A DNA stretch of 8,743 nt from CAZILN01 sp964540005 (GTDB taxonomy: Bacteria > Bacteroidota > Bacteroidia > Bacteroidales > SM23-62), in contig CAZILN010000227.1 in NCBI GenBank assembly GCA_964540005.1, positions 1 through 8,743 on the forward strand, read 5' to 3'. This document shows, piece by piece, positions 1-4,836 of this stretch (its first letter is position 1; each line of letters begins with the position of its first letter). The notes under the pieces were generated by a model that made no database searches, had not been told where the DNA came from, and was given only the letters and a program-made list of their open reading frames with translations. The translations under genes were made by a program, and so were the position numbers.

Positions 1-1064
1 ATGGAGAGTCCGTAGCCATATCCATACAGTACCGGACAGATTTCACCATACTGGTCCCTGGACTCAGCATATAAAACCGGATCCATGGGTGCCTGCATTT
101 CACGCAGGGAGCTTCGTTTCACCGGTCCTGTTTCCTCACCGTTACGGGGGGGCCAGGCTGATAGCAGGAAAGAGACATATTTGCTGAAATCCTCAATGGA
201 TGTGATCAGTCCGCCCATGGCACCATAGGCCCCGTCATGCAGCATGGGTTCGGGTTTCCACTGCTCATCCTCCCATCGGTAGCCCTGTGCTAGTATGTCT
301 TCGGGGACTTCAGAGAATTCCCATACAGTATGGGTCATGCCAAGGGGCTTGAGAATGTTCTCTGTAATATAGTCCTGATACGGCATTCCAGAGATCCCTG
401 TCACGATATTACCAAGCATTGCAAAACCAAGATTGCTGTATTCATACCCACTTGAAGGAATCGTTGAGAAGGATATGCCATCGCGGATCATAGCTATCAG
501 TTCTTCATCACTGATATCCAGCTGCCTGTCACCCCATGGATTATCTTCAGGGAACCCGGCACGCATCTGCAACAGGTTCCTGATGGTGATGTGCGGGGAA
601 TCTTCTGTAGGATAGACCACCTCAGCCATTTCAGGAATATACATGGCAACAGGATCCGAAAGGGATAGCCTGCCTTCATCCCGCAATTTAAGGATGGCCA
701 TGGCAGTAAAACTCTTGGTCATCGAGGCTATGCGAAATAATGATCCGGTAGTAGCCGCTTGTCCGGATTCCAGCTCAAGTAAGCCTGTCTCACCGGAGCA
801 TACAAGGGAATCATCCACCACAATACCATATACCAGTGATGGCATATGATTCTCTTTCGCAAATTCCTTAAAAACCCGGTCTATTTCAGGCATTGCAGCT
901 TTTACTATCTGAATGCGGTCAGGACCACTGAATTCCGGAGCTTTGTATGAATCTGAAAATTGTACCGGTTCACTGGCCGGTTTCCCGGGTCTCTGCCCGG
1001 TATCTGAACATTGAACCATTAAGAAAACAGCTGAGATCAGAAGGAATGAACTGAATGCTTTCAT
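1..1064 (-). CDS. Serine beta-lactamase-like hydrolase, probable lipoprotein (C-terminus beyond window)
   Basis: Only the first 354 residues lie in the window; the gene runs off the left edge. The family (class C beta-lactamase / penicillin-binding-protein fold) hydrolyses amide or ester bonds through an acyl-serine intermediate. The nucleophile motif SxxK is seen as S114-M-T-K117, in the context FRIASMTKSFTAM, and the second motif YxN as Y209-S-N211, in GYEYSNLGFAMLG. The third motif (HxG/KTG) would lie beyond the window. The stretch AGFPEDNPWGDRQLD, about 50 residues after SxxK, is typical of a subfamily of uncharacterised serine hydrolases. The N-terminus MKAFSSFLLISAVFLMVQC is a short signal peptide ending in a loose lipobox (Q before C19), so a lipid-anchored extracytoplasmic protein is likely. 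The ATG at 1064 is the only start placing this signal first. Substrate is unknown: peptidase, esterase and beta-lactamase-like roles are all open. The gene is in the same direction as pyrD with a 147-bp gap and its own promoter candidate. Confidence 0.9.
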   Translation of the reverse strand, partial: MKAFSSFLLISAVFLMVQCSDTGQRPGKPASEPVQFSDSYKAPEFSGPDRIQIVKAAMPEIDRVFKEFAKENHMPSLVYGIVVDDSLVCSGETGLLELESGQAATTGSLFRIASMTKSFTAMAILKLRDEGRLSLSDPVAMYIPEMAEVVYPTEDSPHITIRNLLQMRAGFPEDNPWGDRQLDISDEELIAMIRDGISFSTIPSSGYEYSNLGFAMLGNIVTGISGMPYQDYITENILKPLGMTHTVWEFSEVPEDILAQGYRWEDEQWKPEPMLHDGAYGAMGGLITSIEDFSKYVSFLLSAWPPRNGEETGPVKRSSLREMQAPMDPVLYAESRDQYGEICPVLYGYGYGLS

Positions 1065-1098
1065 TGTGATGATTTTAATTATTGAAAAATAACTGCAT

Positions 1099-1129
1099 CA
1101 AATTAATAAGCAAAATCCATCTTACCAAA
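1099..1129 (-). promoter_or_regulatory. Candidate Bacteroidetes-type promoter for the serine hydrolase gene
   Basis: Read on the minus strand, TTTG (1129-1126) is followed by a spacer of exactly 19 bp and then TTAATTTG (1106-1099). This is one mismatch from the -7 consensus TAnnTTTG. Spacing and both elements fit the primary sigma factor of Bacteroidetes. The predicted start near 1093 gives a leader of about 29 nt without a Shine-Dalgarno sequence. The match was made by eye. Confidence 0.5.
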
Positions 1130-1211
1130 CACGGGGGTTAAATAAGTGTTCAACAGGCGAGAAATCAACAATTGAATTCCAGGTTTCAGATCCTGCTTGT
1201 ATACTAATCCG

Positions 1212-2264
1212 CTATGCCTGGTTTACCAAATCTTTGTGCTTCAGTATCTCGAGATTGATCCTTTTGGCCAGTCCGGGTCCATCATAGATAAAGCCGGTGT
1301 ATATCTGAACCAGGGAAGCACCTGCCCTGATTTTCTCCATTGCATCCTGCGGACACATTATCCCCCCTACGCCAATAATCGGGACCTTACCTCTTGTTTT
1401 ATTATGAATGTAAGAAATTACCTGTGTTGACCTGAGCCTTACCGGGGCCCCGCTCAGTCCACCATGCCCTATGCGGGCAATTTTCTTAGGGTCTGTCTTA
1501 AGGTTGTCACGGCCAATGCTGGTGTTGGCAGCAATGATCCCGTCCAGTTCATATTCACTAACTATGCTTATTACGTCATCTATCTGGGCATCGTTAAGAT
1601 CAGGTGATATCTTGACCAGGATTGGTTTTCTGATACTCTTTTCCCTCCTTAGCGTAACCAGGCGTTCAATAATGCCTGCCAGTTGGTCCCTGTCCTGTAA
1701 CTCGCTTAAACTGGTTATGTTAGGACAACTGACATTAACCGCAAAATAATCAACATGATCATATAAATCATTAAAGCAGCAGGCATAGTCGCCAGCAGCA
1801 TCCTTATTATCAGTCAGGGTGTTTTTCCCGATGTTCCCCCCTATAATAACCTGGCTTGTCCGTCTTCTCAGCTTTTTGACGGCCTCAGCGGCTCCCATGT
1901 TATTAAAACCCATCCTGTTGATCAGCGCCTTGTCCTTTACCAGCCTGAATGAACGTGGTTTTTCATTTCCGGCCTGTGCCTTTGGTGTGATGGTTCCAAC
2001 TTCAATAAATGAGAATCCGAAACTGGCAAACTCATTAAAAACGGCCGCATCCTTATCAAATCCTGCTGCCAATCCAACCGGATTTTTAAAAGTAAGCCCA
2101 AAAAATTCCTGCTCAAGATCTTGGTGTTCAATGATATATGTCCTGTTCACCAGTCGTCGTACCACAGCGATCCTGAAAACAGATTTAATCAGTTTAATAA
2201 TAAAATGGTGTATGGATTCGGGCTGGAAAAGAAAGAATAAAGGCCTGATGAGAAACTTATACAT
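1212..2264 (-). CDS. pyrD: Dihydroorotate dehydrogenase, class 2 (quinone-dependent)
   Basis: Oxidises dihydroorotate to orotate, the fourth step of de novo UMP synthesis, passing electrons through FMN to membrane quinone. The 350 residues match the usual class 2 length. Residues 1-40 (MYKFLIRPLFFLFQPESIHH...) are the amphipathic N-terminal extension that docks class 2 enzymes on the membrane and forms the quinone tunnel. Then follow NPVGLAAGFDKDA (61-73), the substrate-contacting INRMGFNNMG (115-124), GGNIGKN (142-148), NVSCPN (177-182), LVKISPDL (216-223), AANTSIGR (245-252), GGLSGAP (268-274) and the FMN-phosphate motifs GVGGI and GASLVQIYTGFIYDGP. The position of the catalytic base, Ser175 in E. 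coli PyrD, is Cys180 here, a residue usually associated with class 1 enzymes. The ATG at 2264 lies 36 bp downstream of the XRE gene's stop; a perfect -7 box sits in that gap, so pyrD may have its own start, co-transcription, or both. Confidence 0.97.
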   Translation of the reverse strand: MYKFLIRPLFFLFQPESIHHFIIKLIKSVFRIAVVRRLVNRTYIIEHQDLEQEFFGLTFKNPVGLAAGFDKDAAVFNEFASFGFSFIEVGTITPKAQAGNEKPRSFRLVKDKALINRMGFNNMGAAEAVKKLRRRTSQVIIGGNIGKNTLTDNKDAAGDYACCFNDLYDHVDYFAVNVSCPNITSLSELQDRDQLAGIIERLVTLRREKSIRKPILVKISPDLNDAQIDDVISIVSEYELDGIIAANTSIGRDNLKTDPKKIARIGHGGLSGAPVRLRSTQVISYIHNKTRGKVPIIGVGGIMCPQDAMEKIRAGASLVQIYTGFIYDGPGLAKRINLEILKHKDLVNQA

Positions 2265-2278
2265 TCATAAATTTTGCA

Positions 2279-2286
2279 CAAAGATA
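2279..2286 (-). promoter_or_regulatory. Candidate -7 promoter box for pyrD
   Basis: Minus-strand TATCTTTG is a perfect match to the Bacteroidetes -7 consensus TAnnTTTG. It lies in the 36-bp gap between the XRE stop codon and the pyrD start. Transcription would begin near 2273, giving a leader of only about 10 nt. No TTTG is seen at the expected 19-21 bp upstream, so the -33 half is weak or absent. Confidence 0.4.
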
Positions 2287-2300
2287 GTTGAAATCAGGAA

Positions 2301-2717
2301 TTAAACATCGTCCGGAAGGTATTCAATGAAGGTTTTGTCTTTATAAAAAACCATAATCTTTTCAATCCTCTTTTGTGTTTCCACCTCATCTGTCTGGTCA
2401 TCCTTCCGGGATTGAGTGGCTCTTTGGACTGTCCCCTGTGGAAGTGCATCAGTAGTTGCTGTGGCTTTATCCCCGCTATCATCAAATAATGTAGGCCCGC
2501 TACTGCCATCCTGATAGATGGATCCATGTCCGGTAATAAGCCAGTTTGCATCAATAGAAGGAAAGCTTAACAGGATCTTCTGAATAAACTCAAATCCTGG
2601 TTTGTTGCGACCTGATAGTATATGTGAAATACTTGAGCGTTGTACACCGATCTTATCTGCAAATTGTGCCGATGTCAGGTTTTCATTTTTCAGTATTTCT
2701 TTCAGACGCTCCTGCAT
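2301..2717 (-). CDS. XRE-family helix-turn-helix transcriptional regulator
   Basis: A 138-residue DNA-binding protein. Residues 1-62 form a Cro/CI-type domain: helix 1 MQERLKEILKNENL, helix 2 SAQFADKIG (16-24), recognition helix near VQRSSISHILSG (25-36), then the common RNKPGFEFIQKIL and SFPSIDANWLITGHG. Residues 63-113 are a polar, probably disordered linker. Residues 115-133 (QKRIEKIMVFYKDKTFIEY) are a short conserved-looking tail that I recognise from Bacteroidetes XRE proteins and whose function I do not know; dimerisation is a guess. No sensor or protease domain is present. The ATG at 2717 starts directly at helix 1 and is preceded by a -7 box embedded in a TACAnnTGTA palindrome, so autoregulation is likely. 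The gene is followed 36 bp later by pyrD in the same direction. Nothing in the sequence shows that pyrD is its target. Confidence 0.9.
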   Translation of the reverse strand: MQERLKEILKNENLTSAQFADKIGVQRSSISHILSGRNKPGFEFIQKILLSFPSIDANWLITGHGSIYQDGSSGPTLFDDSGDKATATTDALPQGTVQRATQSRKDDQTDEVETQKRIEKIMVFYKDKTFIEYLPDDV

Positions 2718-2730
2718 GATAAAAAGTCTA

Positions 2731-2799
2731 ATTACAAATGTACAAATAAATCAAATTAAAATGTTTTACATCTGTAACCTTATTGAGTACATTTGTAAT
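2731..2799. promoter_or_regulatory. Cluster of three TACAnnTGTA operator-like palindromes
   Basis: Three perfect 10-bp dyads are seen: TACAAATGTA (2733-2742), TACATCTGTA (2767-2776, extending to the 12-bp dyad TTACATCTGTAA at 2766-2777) and TACATTTGTA (2788-2797). Centres are 34 and 21 bp apart. The outer two are also exact inverted copies over 13 bp: ATTACAAATGTAC (2731-2743) against GTACATTTGTAAT (2787-2799). Short dyads of this type directly upstream of an XRE gene are what Cro/CI-like dimers commonly bind. Binding by this particular regulator is inferred, not shown. Confidence 0.6.
2735..2742 (-). promoter_or_regulatory. Candidate -7 box of the XRE gene, inside an operator
   Basis: Minus-strand TACATTTG fits TAnnTTTG exactly and predicts a start near 2729, about 12 nt before the ATG at 2717. 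The box lies wholly inside the palindrome TACAAATGTA (2733-2742), so a protein bound there would block RNA polymerase. No clear TTTG -33 element is found 19-21 bp upstream. Confidence 0.4.
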
Positions 2800-2996
2800 T
2801 TTCAAGCATTCTCCTTATAAAAACAAAATTCATCGGATGTTCTTATATTATAACTTTGAACCGCCTAGCTACATTATGAAGACTCAAATCATGTTCGATA
2901 ATTTCATTATATGAAGTAAAGCATTAAGTAAATGATATATAATTCTGGTATTTAATAACTTAAGAATATAGAATTCAATAAATTACATGAATAATT

Positions 2997-3185
2997 CACA
3001 TTTGTAACATATTTATTCGATTATTAATTCATATATCTCCTGTAAATACCTGGATTTATAATAATTAAACAGCAAATAATGGAAAGCTACAATTATACCT
3101 GAATAATTTACAATATTACACTGAAACATATGTAAACTGATTATAATTAAAGTGATTTTATTCAATTATAGTTTACAATTGTAAA
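2997..3185. promoter_or_regulatory. Three distal operator-like palindromes
   Basis: Further copies of the ACAnnTGT dyad lie far from the XRE promoter: CACATTTGTA (2997-3006), AACATATGTA (3125-3134) and the perfect 14-bp palindrome TTTACAATTGTAAA (3172-3185), whose core is TACAATTGTA. The first two differ from TACAnnTGTA at one position. A more degenerate copy (TTTACAATATTACA) sits at 3108-3120. Their job is unknown: they could be auxiliary operators for looping, or control a transcript toward the symporter, or be chance in A+T-rich DNA. Confidence 0.35.
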
Positions 3186-3249
3186 ATCATGGAAGTGCTG
3201 GGATTCTTCTCTGCATTTTGGATTTTCAAATCTGCTTAAGATCCTATTT

Positions 3250-3267
3250 GTATCATACTGATGATAC
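3250..3267. repeat. Perfect short inverted repeat (7-bp arms, 4-nt loop)
   Basis: GTATCAT (3250-3256), loop ACTG, then ATGATAC (3261-3267). It can form a hairpin in RNA or act as a protein site. No T-run follows on either strand and the stem is A+T-rich, so it is not a convincing terminator. It lies about 120 bp upstream of the symporter start, where it could be in that gene's promoter or leader. Confidence 0.5.
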
Positions 3268-3383
3268 TGCCTGAAATATTATTCCCTGCTAAAGTATCTC
3301 CTCTTCTACCCTTTTGTCTTCACTGAGCCAGTTAAACATAATTTTATACTTTTACTGACGGTCTTTCTCAGAAATCTTTTTTG

Positions 3384-4796
3384 ATGAAAAAAATCAAACT
3401 TCACTGGCAGATCCTCATTGCCCTCCTGCTGGCCATTGGATACGGGATAATATTTCCCACCAATTACAGGATAAATGATGAATCCTATAAGGAATTGCAA
3501 CGATCAAGGGTTGAGCAGACTGTTATAAATGAGATCAGTTCTATAGAAGGAACCAAATATGGCAGTCTGAAGGACTTTAATTCATCACTTGAAGAATTAC
3601 TGTCTGAAGAAGACCTTGAAAAGCACAAAGAAAGTATAACTACGGCAGCCTATGATAACAAAGCTGTTTCGGCAGTCAGCTGGATGGGCGATTTGTTCCT
3701 GCGTGCATTGAAAATGATTATTATTCCTCTGATTATCAGCTCACTAATATCAGGCGTTACCAATATCGGAACCGGGGGTAACCTGGGGAGACTGGGACTC
3801 AAAACCATCAGCTATTATATACTGACCAGCATTTTTGCCATCCTGACCGGCCTGATACTGGTCAACCTTATCAAACCCGGCACTGGTGCCGATCTGAATT
3901 TCAGTCAGGCTGTATCCGGACTCGTTGAAAAGCAGCGCAGCCTGGGTCAGACACTGATAGAGATTGTACCCGATAATATTTTTACTGCCTTTACCCAGAA
4001 CCAGATGCTTTCAGTAATTTTCTTTGCTGTCCTGTTTGGCTTCTTTATTGTCCAGGTAAAGCCCGAAAGCCGTGAAGTCCTTAAGAAAGCATTTAATGCC
4101 ATTTTCGAAGTGATGATGAAAATTACCCTCTTCGTCATCAAATTCACTCCCCTGGGGATCTTTGGGATTGTGGCCAAAGTCGTTGCGGACCAGGACGATC
4201 TTATTAACCTGATGGCCAGAATGGGATTATATATGTCAACGGTGATCCTGGCACTTCTTATTCATTTCTTTATCACACTTCCTTTGATAGTCAAGTACAT
4301 AGGGAAATCCAGGCCCTTCAGGCACCTGAACAATATGTCCACTCCCCTTCTGACGGCATTTTCCACTTCATCCTCCGGTGCTACTCTGCCACTAACTATC
4401 GATGCTGTTGAAAACAAATCCGGTGTCTCCAACAAGATCAGCAGTTTCACACTTCCCCTGGGAGCCACCATCAATATGGACGGTACTGCCCTGTATGAAT
4501 GTGTGGCCGCAATGTTTATTGCTCAGGCTTATGGAGTGGATATGACTATTATCCAGCAGCTGATCGTTGTAGTTACTGCACTGCTTGCATCAATCGGGGC
4601 TGCAGCTATTCCCATGGCCGGACTGGTAATGATAACTGTAATATTGACTGCTGTGGGACTCCCGCTTGAAGGAGTGGGACTGATCCTGGCTGTGGACCGG
4701 ATACTTGATATGTTCCGGACAGCCACCAATGTCTGGAGTGACAGCTGTGGTGCAGTGGTTATCGCCAGGTCTGAGGGAGAGGAACTTAAAATATAG
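3384..4796 (+). CDS. Na+:glutamate/aspartate symporter, DAACS (SLC1) family
   Basis: An inner-membrane secondary transporter of 470 residues, with the core hallmarks in order: GDLFLRALKMIIIPLI (102-116), serine-rich hairpin 1 AFSTSSSGATLP (325-336), TM7 motif NMDGT (364-368), hairpin 2 GAAAIPMAG (405-413) and TM8 DRILDMFRTATNVWSD (438-453). Against archaeal GltPh, Asp394, Arg397, Asn401 and Asp405 correspond to D442, R445, N449 and D453. The Arg/Asp pair reads an acidic side chain plus an amino group, and the last Asp is a Na+ ligand. E. coli DctA has Ser and Asn at the first and last of these, so glutamate/aspartate fits better than C4-dicarboxylates. Unusually, about 70 mostly charged residues (26-96) separate TM1 and TM2, where GltPh has only a short loop. 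ATG 3384 is preferred over the adjacent in-frame TTG at 3381; there is no Shine-Dalgarno sequence. It is convergent with the FAD/Fe-S gene, 40 bp apart. Confidence 0.92.
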   Translation: MKKIKLHWQILIALLLAIGYGIIFPTNYRINDESYKELQRSRVEQTVINEISSIEGTKYGSLKDFNSSLEELLSEEDLEKHKESITTAAYDNKAVSAVSWMGDLFLRALKMIIIPLIISSLISGVTNIGTGGNLGRLGLKTISYYILTSIFAILTGLILVNLIKPGTGADLNFSQAVSGLVEKQRSLGQTLIEIVPDNIFTAFTQNQMLSVIFFAVLFGFFIVQVKPESREVLKKAFNAIFEVMMKITLFVIKFTPLGIFGIVAKVVADQDDLINLMARMGLYMSTVILALLIHFFITLPLIVKYIGKSRPFRHLNNMSTPLLTAFSTSSSGATLPLTIDAVENKSGVSNKISSFTLPLGATINMDGTALYECVAAMFIAQAYGVDMTIIQQLIVVVTALLASIGAAAIPMAGLVMITVILTAVGLPLEGVGLILAVDRILDMFRTATNVWSDSCGAVVIARSEGEELKI

Positions 4797-4836
4797 TCCG
4801 GCCTCATATATGATCCGCGCAAGCAGACAATAGCAG

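Larger units (their letters stand above)
2718..3383. other. Long A+T-rich intergenic region without a convincing gene
   Basis: About 660 bp between the divergent XRE and symporter genes. A+T content is extreme in the middle (2941-3000 has only 11 G/C in 60 bases) and falls after about 3186. It contains six ACAnnTGT dyads, a 13-bp near-direct repeat TGAATAATTyACA (2988-3000 and 3100-3112, one mismatch), a 7-bp-stem hairpin at 3250-3267, and a plus-strand TAACTTTG (2851-2858) that fits the -7 consensus without a matching -33. The longest ORFs wholly within it that I could find on the plus strand are about 25 codons or fewer and look like chance. The symporter promoter was not located securely; TACTTTTA at 3347-3354 is only a weak candidate. 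Confidence 0.7.

Noticed and set aside
1819..2304. 161-residue plus-strand open frame opposite pyrD
   Set aside because: It lies antisense to a strongly supported pyrD reading frame and shows no recognisable motif; it is a shadow frame.
2780..2809. Nine-codon minus-strand frame (MLENYKCTQ) with an AAGGAG upstream, ahead of the XRE gene, as a leader peptide
   Set aside because: It overlaps the operator palindrome, is extremely short, and lies upstream of the predicted XRE transcription start, so it would not be in that transcript.
2837..2914. 25-codon plus-strand frame beginning MFLYYNFEPPSYIM as a small gene
   Set aside because: Its start precedes the only nearby -7 box, it has no ribosome site, and its composition is what A+T-rich DNA gives by chance.
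3250..3267. Hairpin read as a rho-independent terminator
   Set aside because: The stem is A+T-rich and no T-tract follows on either strand; no gene ends next to it.
2718..3383. A+T-rich gap as a toxin-antitoxin, phage or mobile-element remnant
   Set aside because: No integrase, transposase, toxin-like frame, terminal repeats or target-site duplications are visible, and the XRE gene has no toxin partner beside it.
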